NCBI GenBank assembly: GCA_026390195.1
Contig: JAPLGK010000048.1
Location: forward strand, 1 to 9,943
Source: Caldisericota bacterium
Lineage (GTDB): Bacteria > Caldisericota > Caldisericia > Cryosericales > Cryosericaceae
DNA length: 9,943 bases
Direction: 5' to 3'
The notes beneath the pieces were generated by a model, which worked only from the letters and a program-made list of their open reading frames with translations, did not search any database and was not told the DNA's origin. A program made the position numbers and the translations under genes. This document shows, one piece after another, positions 1-6,727 of this stretch. Within the stretch, counting starts at the first letter, position 1, and each line of letters starts with the position of its first letter.

Positions 1-623
1 TCACCGTCGACATGCCGGGAACAGTCCGCGTCGATTGGGACGTCGTTGTCGGACGCGATTCAGAGATCCGGCAAGGTTCGTGTCTGAGGGGAAGCACCAA
101 GGTAGGCAGCTCCAGTGTCATTGGACCCAACACGATTCTCATCGACGCGCAGGTGGGCAACGAGACAACGGTTCTGGCATCGTTCGTGGAGGGCTCAACG
201 ATAGGCAGCAACTGTGCAGTTGGTCCCTTTTCCTACATCAGGCCGGGGACTTTGACGGCCGAACGGTCAAAGGTTGGCGCTTTCTGCGAACTCAAGGCCT
301 CATCCTTGGGGGCAGGGAGCAAGGTTCCACATCTTTCGTACATCGGCGACACTGCCATTGCCGAGAACGTCAATGTCGGGGCTGGTACGATCACCTGCAA
401 CTACGACGGGTTCACGCATGCCAAGCATCACACGGTCATCGAGAAAGACGTCTTCATCGGCGCCAACAACAATCTGGTCGCCCCAGTGACGATTCATGAG
501 GGAGCGTACACTGCGACCGGGTCGACTATCACCCATGATGTGCCACCTGAAGCTCTTGCCATCGCACGAGCGGTTCAAGTCGACAAAGAGGGATGGGTCA
601 GGAGGAAGAAGCATGGACAGTGA
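1..623 (+). CDS. glmU: Bifunctional UDP-GlcNAc pyrophosphorylase / glucosamine-1-P acetyltransferase GlmU, C-terminal part (5' truncated by window)
   Basis: Open from the window edge; the frame reads from base 3 (Thr-Val-Asp-Met), so the Met codon at 12 is internal and not the true start. About 206 residues of the left-handed beta-helix acetyltransferase domain are present: hexapeptide-type repeats (V-I-G-P-N, T-I-G-S-N), then GPFSYIRPGT, then the VPHLSYIGD motif whose His (codon 330-332) matches the catalytic His363 of E. coli GlmU by motif position. NVGAGTITCNYDG and LVAPVTI follow, and the end is ALAIARA..Q..KEGW, typical of GlmU tails. The domain acetylates GlcN-1-P with acetyl-CoA; the missing N-terminal domain would make UDP-GlcNAc in the cytoplasm, the precursor for peptidoglycan and for the WecA/WecB products encoded at the right of the window. 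The stop (621-623) lies inside the prs start region, an 11-nt overlap suggesting translational coupling. Confidence 0.96.
   Translation, partial: TVDMPGTVRVDWDVVVGRDSEIRQGSCLRGSTKVGSSSVIGPNTILIDAQVGNETTVLASFVEGSTIGSNCAVGPFSYIRPGTLTAERSKVGAFCELKASSLGAGSKVPHLSYIGDTAIAENVNVGAGTITCNYDGFTHAKHHTVIEKDVFIGANNNLVAPVTIHEGAYTATGSTITHDVPPEALAIARAVQVDKEGWVRRKKHGQ
600..605 (+). promoter_or_regulatory. Shine-Dalgarno site that fixes the prs start
   Basis: A perfect AGGAGG lies 7 nt before the ATG at 613. It supports 613 over the longer open frame that extends back to 496, which has no family homology and lies wholly inside glmU. Confidence 0.8.
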
Positions 624-1560
624 GTATAACCCGATCAAGATCTTCTCTGGCAATTCAAACAAGCCGCTGGCCGAGAAGGTTGCATCTTATCTTGGTATCC
701 CTCTTGGTCAGGCTGAGGTTGGCCGTTTCCCTGACGGAGAGATCAAGCTGCGCATTAGCGAGAACGTGCGGGGGCTGAACGTCTACGTCATCCAGCCCAC
801 CAATACACCTGCAGAGAATCTGTTGGAACTGCTGATCCTTCTTGACGCTCTGAAACGTGCTTCAGCCGCGAGCATAACAGCGATTATCCCGTTTTTTGGC
901 TATGCGCGCCAGGATCGGAAAGTTCGCTCGCGAGAACCCATTAGTGCTAAACTGGTTGCAAATCTCGTGACCGTGGCGGGTGCAGACCGCGTGGTCGCGA
1001 TCGATCTCCATGCTGCCCAGATTCAGGGCTTCTTCGACATCCCTGCTGACAACCTGACGGCCATGGTCCAGTTTGCGCAGTATATCAAGCGCAAGGAGCT
1101 GGAAGACCTTGTTGTCCTGTCTCCCGATGTGGGAGGCGTGGCGCGGGCCAGTACGTTTGCCCAGACCATTCATGCTTCGCAGGCCCTGTTTGTGAAGAGG
1201 CGTCTTTCGCCGGACGCGGTCGAGATTCAGTCGTTCATCGGCGATGTACGAGGCAAGAATGTCATTATTGTCGACGATGCAATTCATACGGGCAATACGA
1301 TGTTGAACGCCTGCAACCGCGCCCTCAGCGAGGGCGCCAAGAGTGTCATTGCCTGTGCGACTCATGCCGTCTTCGCGGGGGACTCCCTTGGATTGTTTGC
1401 CCGGTCGAACTTCAGCGAAGTGATTGTGACAGATACGATGTTCGTCCCTGGACGCGAATATCCCTCGATGTTCACGGTGTTGTCGGTGTCGGAGCTCATT
1501 GCCAAGGCTGTCTACAGCATCCACAACCACTCATCGGTCTCTGCCCTGTTCCAGCTGTGA
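613..1560 (+). CDS. prs: Ribose-phosphate pyrophosphokinase (PRPP synthetase)
   Basis: 315 residues, the normal length for a class I enzyme. It converts ribose 5-phosphate and ATP to PRPP and AMP, feeding purine, pyrimidine, His, Trp and NAD synthesis and the Upp reaction encoded downstream. Visible motifs: FSGNSN near the N-terminus, PFFGYARQDRK (ATP-binding flexible region), DLHAAQIQGFFDIPADNL with His133, SPDVGG with Asp172, the catalytic FVKRR (Lys195, Arg197), and the PRPP loop at residues 221-229. By alignment from memory these match E. coli His131, Asp170, Lys194 and Arg196. The PRPP loop reads DDAIHTGNT where the common bacterial form is DDMIDTGGT or DDMIDTAGT, so the third loop Asp is His225 and a Gly is Asn228. 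The C-terminus (SVSALFQL) resembles the usual ESISxMF ending. ATG at 613 is chosen for its strong SD and family-length N-terminus. It overlaps glmU by 11 nt, as in many Gram-positive glmU-prs pairs. Confidence 0.97.
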   Translation: MDSEYNPIKIFSGNSNKPLAEKVASYLGIPLGQAEVGRFPDGEIKLRISENVRGLNVYVIQPTNTPAENLLELLILLDALKRASAASITAIIPFFGYARQDRKVRSREPISAKLVANLVTVAGADRVVAIDLHAAQIQGFFDIPADNLTAMVQFAQYIKRKELEDLVVLSPDVGGVARASTFAQTIHASQALFVKRRLSPDAVEIQSFIGDVRGKNVIIVDDAIHTGNTMLNACNRALSEGAKSVIACATHAVFAGDSLGLFARSNFSEVIVTDTMFVPGREYPSMFTVLSVSELIAKAVYSIHNHSSVSALFQL

Positions 1561-1576
1561 CAGTCTGAAGGCTGTC
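1559..1576 (+). other. Small stem-loop at the prs stop codon
   Basis: GACAGTC and GGCTGTC form a 7-bp stem (one G-T wobble) around a TGAA loop, beginning inside the prs stop codon. There is no proper T-run after it, so it is at best a weak terminator or an mRNA 3'-end stabiliser. Confidence 0.3.
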
Positions 1577-1579
1577 TAC

Positions 1580-1607
1580 TTGATTCAGAGCTGATTTGAC
1601 ATACAAT
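1580..1607 (+). promoter_or_regulatory. Candidate sigma70-type promoter for rplY
   Basis: TTGATT (1580-1585) and TACAAT (1602-1607) are separated by 16 nt, each one or two mismatches from consensus. Transcription would start near 1614, giving a leader of about 33 nt. Together with the 86-nt gap after prs this suggests rplY has its own promoter, possibly in addition to read-through from prs. The -10 hexamer lies inside the palindrome at 1595-1613. Confidence 0.55.
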
Positions 1608-1613
1608 GTCAAA
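1595..1613. promoter_or_regulatory. Perfect inverted repeat over the rplY -10 region (putative operator)
   Basis: TTTGACATACAATGTCAAA is an 8-bp perfect inverted repeat with a 3-nt centre. It contains the -10 hexamer and extends to the predicted start of transcription, where a dimeric repressor would block polymerase. No T-run follows and a 3-nt loop is tight for RNA, so DNA binding seems likelier than a hairpin. The regulator is unknown. Confidence 0.45.
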
Positions 1614-1646
1614 GTTGTGCCGGTATCTCATGAGTAAGGAGTTGGT

Positions 1647-2345
1647 ATGCAAAGAGTCGCGCTAGAAGCCGTTGCCCGTGAAAGCGGCAAGCATGGCAAG
1701 CTAAGCACCCTGCGCAGGCAGGGCTTCATCCCAGCAGTGGTCTACGGTCACAAAATGGCACCCATGTCCGTTGCTGTTCCTGTGCGAGCATTCGAACGCA
1801 TCCGTCGTATGACTGGGGAGTCTGCTATCGGCGACCTTCAGTTTGAGGGTGGCAAGGCCATGACCACCGTTGTGCACGAGTACCAGATGAACCCGATCCG
1901 GGACACCTATACACATATCGACTTCCTGTCCATTTCTCTTGACGAAACGTTGACAAGCAGGATTCCGATTCGCCCTATCGGAACAGCTATCGGCCTCAAG
2001 GAAGGCGGAGTGCTCGAGCACTCGCTGTACGAGCTCGAAGTCGAGGCTCTTCCGCTCGACACTCCCGACTATCTGGAGGTTGACGTCTCCGACCTCGGAC
2101 TGAAGCATTCCATCCATGTGGCTGATCTGAAGCTTGGCGATAAGGTGAAGGTGCTCACAAACGAAATGGCGACGGTCTTCTCGGTCGTTGCGCCGGCTAT
2201 CGAAGAGGCCCCGCCTGTTCCCGAGGAGGGTGTTGCGGTCGAAGGCGCCGCTCCTGCAGCAGGAACTGCTCCTGCGGTGGGTGCTGCTCCTGCGGTGGGA
2301 ACTGCTCCTGCCGAAGGCGCTGCGAAGACAGCATCGAAGAAGTAG
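1647..2345 (+). CDS. rplY: Large-subunit ribosomal protein bL25, long CTC form
   Basis: 232 residues. The N-terminal bL25 domain (about residues 1-95) binds 5S rRNA; it shows LRRQGFIPAVVYG near residues 22-34 and the QMNPI...HIDF signature at residues 80-93. The C-terminal TL5/CTC beta domain spans about residues 98-187, with I-P-I-R-P-I-G, EGGVLEHSLYELEVEALP and VDVSDL. After an acidic linker comes a low-complexity tail of four 6-residue units (residues 201-224, xAPAxG) ending in a Lys-rich terminus. The two-domain form is the general stress protein Ctc type known from Gram-positives, as opposed to the short E. coli form. The ATG at 1647 has AAGGAG five nt upstream. It is preceded by its own likely promoter and palindrome and followed by an intrinsic terminator, so it may be transcribed alone or as the end of glmU-prs-rplY. 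The frequent next gene, pth, is missing here. Confidence 0.96.
   Translation: MQRVALEAVARESGKHGKLSTLRRQGFIPAVVYGHKMAPMSVAVPVRAFERIRRMTGESAIGDLQFEGGKAMTTVVHEYQMNPIRDTYTHIDFLSISLDETLTSRIPIRPIGTAIGLKEGGVLEHSLYELEVEALPLDTPDYLEVDVSDLGLKHSIHVADLKLGDKVKVLTNEMATVFSVVAPAIEEAPPVPEEGVAVEGAAPAAGTAPAVGAAPAVGTAPAEGAAKTASKK
2247..2318 (+). repeat. In-frame 18-bp tandem repeat encoding the Ala/Pro tail of bL25
   Basis: Four consecutive 18-nt units (2247-2264, 2265-2282, 2283-2300, 2301-2318) encode AAPAAG, TAPAVG, AAPAVG and TAPAEG. Units 2 and 3 are closest in sequence. The unit length is a multiple of three, so copy-number change would keep the frame. The protein segment is likely disordered. Confidence 0.85.
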
Positions 2346-2388
2346 CACGGCACAGCCGTTGTCCGCTCTGCATCAGTCGCTCCATATG

Positions 2389-2415
2389 CGCTGGCCCCCA
2401 AGGGCCAGCGTTTTT
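2389..2415 (+). terminator. Rho-independent terminator after rplY
   Basis: A 9-bp perfect GC-rich stem, CGCTGGCCC (2389-2397) with GGGCCAGCG (2402-2410), closes a CCAA loop and is followed directly by five T (2411-2415). It lies 43 nt after the rplY stop and only 29 nt before the ymdB start. Confidence 0.92.
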
Positions 2416-2444
2416 GCTGTCCGCGTCTTCAGCAAGGGCCTCTT

Positions 2445-3224
2445 GTGAGACTACTGTTCATCGGTGATGTCTTCGGCCGCCCGGGGCGTACGATTGTGCG
2501 GCGACTGCTTCCGCAGCTCAAGGAAGAGTTGCGGCCCACTGTTGTCGTGGCCAACGCGGAGAACGCGACGCACGGAACCGGGATGACCCGATCCGCGTTT
2601 GAAGAGCTCAGCGCTGCAGGCGTCGACATCTTCACAGGGGGCAATCACACGCTCGGCAAGCCGGAAATCCTTAACCTGATGCAGGAACATGCGAGCGTGT
2701 TGTGCCCCGGCAATGTCAGCCCTGCCGTCAAGCGTCACGGATCCGTCATCTGGCAGACGACGGATGGTCCCGTAGCCGTCGTCAACGTGATGGGTCAGTA
2801 TTGCATGAACGGTGTCGACAACCCGTTCCGGTACATGGAAGAGGTCCTGCGCGACCCGGAGATTGCGGCCGTGCGTGTGAAAGTCGTTGATTTTCATGCG
2901 GAGGCCACGGCGGAGAAGGCGGCGATGCTGCGCCTGCTGGACGGCCGCGTATCGGCGGTCCTCGGAACACACACGCATGTTCCCACCGCGGATGCTCGCG
3001 TCACGGCCGCAGGCACCGCATTCATCACCGATGTCGGCATGACGGGTGTACGATCTTCAATCATCGGGCTGGACCCAGAAGTCATGATGCGTCGTTTCGA
3101 GACGGGCATCATGTACGCGCCACGCGTTGCGGAGGGCGATGCGACGCTGATGGCCGTAGTGGTTGACATCGATGCGTCAACCGGGAGCAGCACTTCGATC
3201 ACGCTCTTGCAGAGGGAGCGCTGA
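2445..3224 (+). CDS. ymdB: YmdB-family metallophosphoesterase (cyclic nucleotide phosphodiesterase)
   Basis: 259 residues, full length for the family (TIGR00282 type). The start is GTG at 2445, giving the family N-terminus M-R-L-L-F-I-G-D; AAGGG (2434-2438) is a modest SD six nt upstream. The dinuclear metal-site residues are all present in family order: Asp8 (GDVFGRPG), Glu39 and Asn40 (NAENATHGTG), Asn67 and His68 (GGNHT), His151 (DFHAEAT), His176 and His178 (GTHTHV). TDVGMTG follows. The common GNHTWD reads GNHTLG here, which does not touch the metal ligands. In B. subtilis the homologue hydrolyses cyclic nucleotides and affects biofilm and motility decisions; the role here is inferred by family. 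It starts 29 nt after the rplY terminator and ends one nt before miaB, so it appears to be the first gene of a four-gene operon. Confidence 0.93.
   Translation: MRLLFIGDVFGRPGRTIVRRLLPQLKEELRPTVVVANAENATHGTGMTRSAFEELSAAGVDIFTGGNHTLGKPEILNLMQEHASVLCPGNVSPAVKRHGSVIWQTTDGPVAVVNVMGQYCMNGVDNPFRYMEEVLRDPEIAAVRVKVVDFHAEATAEKAAMLRLLDGRVSAVLGTHTHVPTADARVTAAGTAFITDVGMTGVRSSIIGLDPEVMMRRFETGIMYAPRVAEGDATLMAVVVDIDASTGSSTSITLLQRER
3214..3218 (+). promoter_or_regulatory. Shine-Dalgarno site that fixes the miaB GTG start
   Basis: GGGAG within the end of ymdB sits 7 nt before the GTG at 3226. It favours this start over upstream in-frame codons that would put more than 60 nt inside ymdB and add a non-homologous N-terminus. 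Confidence 0.65.
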
Positions 3225-3225
3225 C

Positions 3226-4482
3226 GTGGCCGGGTTCCTTATCAAGACATTCGGGTGCCAGTTCAACCAGCTGTACAGCGCTATGATCACCGACGCGCTG
3301 ATACGGGGAGGGCATCGGTCTTCCGAGAGTCTTGGCGAAGCATCACTTGTCATCATCAACACGTGCGCAGTCCGCGAGAAGGCCGAGGAGAAGGCCTTCA
3401 GCTTCCTCGGCGAAGCCGCAATGGTGGTTGGAGCCAGCCATATCGTGTTCATGGGTTGCACAGCCACGCTCGACAGAGAGCGAGCGGTTCGCATTGCAGG
3501 CCGTGGCCTGAACGTCGTGGAGGGTACCGCGGCTGTGGAGCAAGTGCTTGCCGTCGTAGGAACCGTTGTGCCGGTCGGCGAACTGGACTGCACGCCCCCT
3601 CGCTCGCTGTTTCCCACGGCGGACATTGAACTTATGCGTGGATGTGAGGGCTACTGCACATACTGCATCGTTCCAAGGTCGCGAGGGCCCGAGGTCATTG
3701 TCGACGTCGGCGAAGTCCTGCATCGAGCCGAGCGAGCCATCGGCAGCAGCTTCTCCGAGCTGCTCTTCCTGGGGCAGAACATCAACAGGTATCGGTCGAG
3801 GCTTGGAGGGCTGGTTGAGATCATGTCCTCGGTAGATGAACTGGACGGCAACTTCTGGTTCTGGTTCCTGAGCTCTCATCCGGCAAACTTCACGCCGGAG
3901 GAAGTGAGACGGCTCATGGAATTGCGGCACATCGAGCATCGCTTACACCTTCCCCTGCAGTCGGGCAGTGACCGCATCCTCGAGCGGATGAACCGGCGGT
4001 ACACAATTGCAGACTATGCCAGGCTTGCAGAGCCCGTCCGTGAGAACGCCGACTGGACACTGACAACAGACATCATCGTAGGCTTTCCCGGGGAAACGGA
4101 CGATGATTTTGCCCACACGGTCGACGCGGTCCGTGGGTTCCGGTTCGATGGGGTCTTCCTCGCCAAGTACTCCGACAGGCCCGGTACGCCCTCGTCCAGA
4201 ATGCAGGACAAGGTCCCGCTCGCGCTCATCGACGAAAGGCACTCCGCCCTGCTCAGAATCGTCCAGGACCTGAGCGAGCAGAGCAACCAAGTGCTGGCGG
4301 GCAAATTCGTCGACGTGCTCGTCCTGGCCGTACCTGCAGGCAGCGACGCCTTCGGAAAGTCGATCGATGGCAGGAATGTCTGGTTCTCGTGTTCCGAACC
4401 AGTACCAGGAATTGGCACAATCGTCAATGTGGCTATCGACCATGGCTCGAGAGAAGGATTGCATGGCACTCGAGTCTGCTAG
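3226..4482 (+). CDS. miaB: tRNA-2-methylthio-N6-dimethylallyladenosine synthase MiaB (radical SAM methylthiotransferase)
   Basis: 418 residues from a GTG start. The UPF0004 (MTTase) N-terminal domain carries the three auxiliary-cluster cysteines Cys11 (KTFGCQFN), Cys47 (NTCAVREKAEEK) and Cys78 (FMGCTAT). The radical SAM domain has the CX3CX2C motif Cys140/Cys144/Cys147 in RGCEGYCTYCIVPRSRG, and a C-terminal TRAM-like segment occupies roughly residues 355-415. The FCTYCIVP-like form and the adjacent miaA point to MiaB rather than RimO or MtaB. It inserts sulfur and a methyl group at C2 of i6A37 in tRNAs reading UNN codons, using two SAM and two Fe-S clusters, directly after MiaA. It follows ymdB by one nt and overlaps miaA by 20 nt, so it is cotranscribed and likely translationally coupled. 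RimO/MtaB subfamily misassignment is the only real alternative. Confidence 0.93.
   Translation: MAGFLIKTFGCQFNQLYSAMITDALIRGGHRSSESLGEASLVIINTCAVREKAEEKAFSFLGEAAMVVGASHIVFMGCTATLDRERAVRIAGRGLNVVEGTAAVEQVLAVVGTVVPVGELDCTPPRSLFPTADIELMRGCEGYCTYCIVPRSRGPEVIVDVGEVLHRAERAIGSSFSELLFLGQNINRYRSRLGGLVEIMSSVDELDGNFWFWFLSSHPANFTPEEVRRLMELRHIEHRLHLPLQSGSDRILERMNRRYTIADYARLAEPVRENADWTLTTDIIVGFPGETDDDFAHTVDAVRGFRFDGVFLAKYSDRPGTPSSRMQDKVPLALIDERHSALLRIVQDLSEQSNQVLAGKFVDVLVLAVPAGSDAFGKSIDGRNVWFSCSEPVPGIGTIVNVAIDHGSREGLHGTRVC
4454..4458 (+). promoter_or_regulatory. Shine-Dalgarno site that fixes the miaA start
   Basis: AAGGA (within GAGAAGGA) lies 4 nt before the ATG at 4463, inside the 3' end of miaB. It supports this start over in-frame ATGs at 4367 and 4442, which extend the N-terminus well before the P-loop. 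Confidence 0.6.
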
Positions 4483-5410
4483 TCTTCCGTTGGTTGTAGG
4501 CATCGTCGGCGCTACCGGGACAGGCAAGACAGCGCTTTCCCTGGGAATCGCCCATCGTTTCGGAGGATCGATCATCTCTGCCGACTCGATGCAGGTGTAC
4601 CAGGGCATGGACGTCGGGACGGCGAAACTCACCCTGCCACAACGTCTGGGTATTCCCCACGCTCTCATCGACGTCGTTCCTCCCGACCACCACTTCTGCG
4701 TCGCGGAATACCAGATCCTGGCGCTCGAAGCTGTGAATGCGGCGATTCGCTCACAGCGACTGCCGATCCTGGTGGGAGGGACCGGTCTGTACGTGAGGGC
4801 TGTACTCGACGGATACGAATTCCTGCCCGATGAGCCCGACGCGAGTCTGCGGACCCAGCTGCGAATGCTGTCCGAGGGCGAGCTCCGCGAGCGCCTGAGA
4901 GCAATCGACCCTGTGGCAGAACACGAGATTGCCTCCAACGATTCCAGGCGGCTGGAGCGGGCTTTGGAGATGAGCGCTCAGCCAGGAGGTCTGCCGAGCG
5001 CCCTGAAGCGGAGACAGCACCCGGTCCCATGGCGAGTACTCCGTATTGGCCTGCGTGCAGAGCGGGCTGAGCTCTACAGACGGCTTGACCGGCGAGTTGA
5101 TGCCATGATCTCCGCAGGAATGGAAGAGGAAGTGCGGCGTCTGCTGGCCGATGGCCTGAACCCTGACGATACGGCGATGCAGGGCATAGGCTATAAAGAG
5201 CTGAACGCCTGGATGAGCGGAGAGATAGGGCACGACGAGGCGATCGAGCTCTGGAAGAGGCGCACACGCAACTACGCCAAACGCCAGGAGACGTGGTTTA
5301 GAAGAGAGAAAGACGTTCACTGGATCGACGTGTCCGATCAAACATCTGATTCGGTTCTGGCGCGGGCGGCGGCCCTCGTCGAATCCGCTGCAGGAGGACA
5401 CAGCAGATGA
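4463..5410 (+). CDS. miaA: tRNA dimethylallyltransferase MiaA
   Basis: 315 residues, the normal family length. It transfers the dimethylallyl group from DMAPP to N6 of A37 in tRNA, the substrate step for MiaB. Motifs in order: P-loop GATGTGKT at residues 16-23; SADSMQVYQGMDVGTAK with Asp41, the counterpart of the E. coli general base Asp42; PHALIDVVPPDHHFCVAEY; VGGTGLY with Thr107; then GIGYKEL and RRTRNYAKRQETWFR near the C-terminus. The gene overlaps the end of miaB by 20 nt and its stop overlaps the start of the next gene in an ATGA arrangement, so the three are clearly one operon. In many Bacillota hfq sits directly after miaA; it is not present here. Confidence 0.97.
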   Translation: MALESASLPLVVGIVGATGTGKTALSLGIAHRFGGSIISADSMQVYQGMDVGTAKLTLPQRLGIPHALIDVVPPDHHFCVAEYQILALEAVNAAIRSQRLPILVGGTGLYVRAVLDGYEFLPDEPDASLRTQLRMLSEGELRERLRAIDPVAEHEIASNDSRRLERALEMSAQPGGLPSALKRRQHPVPWRVLRIGLRAERAELYRRLDRRVDAMISAGMEEEVRRLLADGLNPDDTAMQGIGYKELNAWMSGEIGHDEAIELWKRRTRNYAKRQETWFRREKDVHWIDVSDQTSDSVLARAAALVESAAGGHSR

Positions 5411-6657
5411 TCACGGAACGCCAGCTGATGGAACGGGCGCAGCAGCTCGAGCGGGAGTATGCGACCGAGATCGATGATATTCGTGCAGTTCAACGTCGCA
5501 ACTTCATGCGCATCCTCGACGCCTTCCATGCCGCCCGCTTGTCGGCATCAGACCTACGCCCCATGTCGGGTTATGGCATCGGGGACAGCTTGCGGGACAA
5601 GACCGAATGCGTCTTTGCCCGTCTGTACGGCGCACAAGCTGCGCTAGTGCGCCCGCAGATCATCTCTGGAACCCATGCTCTGGCTATCGCGCTGTTCGGG
5701 GTGCTTCGTCCCGGGGATTTGCTGTGCAACGTGACGGGGGCTCCCTACGATACGATGGAGGAGCTCATTGGAATCCGCCCATCTGATGGTTCGCTTGCGG
5801 AGTTCGGTGTCAGCTATGCCCAGTGCGACATCACGGCATCACCCGCAGAACTCTGGGAGGAGCGGCTCGAGGGATGTTTCTCGACCCAGGTACCAAAGCT
5901 TGTCCTGATTCAGCGGAGTCGGGGATACAAGCGCATCCGGGCGCTTCGCGAGGGTGAGATCGCACGCATGATCTCCTCCGTGAAACGCGTCTCGCCCGAG
6001 ACTCTGGTCCTTGTCGACAACTGCTATGGCGACCTTCTCGAGGACCGTGAGCCCACGATGGACGGGGCGGATCTGCTGGCTTCATCGTTCATGAAGAACA
6101 TCGGAGCGGGGATTGTCCCGACGGGCGGCTACGTGGTGGGCACTTCCAGAGCCGTCGCCTTGGCCGCTACACGGTACTCTAGCCCAGGAGTGGGTGCTGA
6201 GATTGGGCCGAATCTTGGGTTTGCCGAGACGTTTCTGCGGGGTCTGCTCTTTGCCCCGACAGTAATCGAGCAGGTCCTGACGGGAAACCTTCTTGCGAGC
6301 GCGCTTCTGCAAGAAAACGGCTTCGTGGTGGATCCGGGCCCTCACGAGCTCCGCGGAGACATTGTGCTGCGCATCGAGTGCGGGTCGAGGGAACGGTTCG
6401 TAGCGTTTGCACGGGCCGTGCAGGAGTGCTCTGCACTGGACGCCGATGCCGTGCCTGAGCCGAGCCCCATGCAGGGATACGAGACAGAAGTCCTGATGGC
6501 AGGTGGAACCCTTGTCCAGGGATCCACGGTTGAACTGAGTTTCGACGGCCCCTTTCGCGAGCCGTACGTCGGGTATTTGCAGGGAGGTCTGAATGCATGG
6601 CAGGTGGTCCAGGCGGCCGCGCGGGGAATCGCCTACAGTATGAATGCCCGCAAGTAG
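5407..6657 (+). CDS. Methionine gamma-lyase / aluminium-resistance family PLP-dependent enzyme (YnbB-like)
   Basis: 416 residues, full length for the family (Pfam Met_gamma_lyase, PF06838; B. subtilis YnbB). It is a fold-type I PLP enzyme related to Cys/Met metabolism lyases. Visible features: SGTHALAIALFGVLRPGD for cofactor phosphate contacts near residues 88-105, QRSRGYKRIRAL, DNCYGDLLEDREP with the cofactor-pairing Asp, and the Schiff-base lysine Lys230 in SSFMKNIGAGIVPTGGY. The start ATG overlaps the miaA stop by 4 nt and has AGGAGG nine nt upstream. The family is annotated as methionine gamma-lyase or aluminium resistance protein, but the physiological substrate of most members is not established. 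Genomic position after miaA matches the Gram-positive pattern. Function beyond PLP-dependent C-S or C-C bond chemistry is inference. Confidence 0.9.
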   Translation: MITERQLMERAQQLEREYATEIDDIRAVQRRNFMRILDAFHAARLSASDLRPMSGYGIGDSLRDKTECVFARLYGAQAALVRPQIISGTHALAIALFGVLRPGDLLCNVTGAPYDTMEELIGIRPSDGSLAEFGVSYAQCDITASPAELWEERLEGCFSTQVPKLVLIQRSRGYKRIRALREGEIARMISSVKRVSPETLVLVDNCYGDLLEDREPTMDGADLLASSFMKNIGAGIVPTGGYVVGTSRAVALAATRYSSPGVGAEIGPNLGFAETFLRGLLFAPTVIEQVLTGNLLASALLQENGFVVDPGPHELRGDIVLRIECGSRERFVAFARAVQECSALDADAVPEPSPMQGYETEVLMAGGTLVQGSTVELSFDGPFREPYVGYLQGGLNAWQVVQAAARGIAYSMNARK

Positions 6658-6676
6658 TGTCGCTGCCCGTGATTCG

Positions 6677-6685
6677 TGATAGAAT
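6677..6685 (+). promoter_or_regulatory. Candidate extended -10 promoter for glyA
   Basis: TGATAGAAT (TG-N-TAGAAT) lies in the 70-nt gap before glyA, which would give a leader of about 36 nt. No convincing -35 is seen 16-18 nt upstream, which fits an extended -10 promoter but leaves the call uncertain. The short palindrome GTCGAACGAC (6687-6696) lies at the expected start of transcription. Confidence 0.4.
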
Positions 6686-6727
6686 GGTCGAACGACGAAA
6701 TGCCGAAAGAAATGATGGGAGGTCGCT

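Noticed and set aside
496..612. Upstream extension of the prs frame
   Set aside because: It lies inside glmU, adds 39 residues absent from the family, and the AGGAGG at 600 points to the ATG at 613.
862..1530. 222-residue open frame on the minus strand opposite prs
   Set aside because: It lies wholly antisense to a clear PRPP synthetase and has no recognisable motifs; GC-rich coding DNA commonly leaves such open frames.
3943..4938. 331-residue minus-strand open frame across miaB and miaA
   Set aside because: It spans two well-identified overlapping genes, is rich in Ser/Arg as shadows often are, and shows no domain I recognise.
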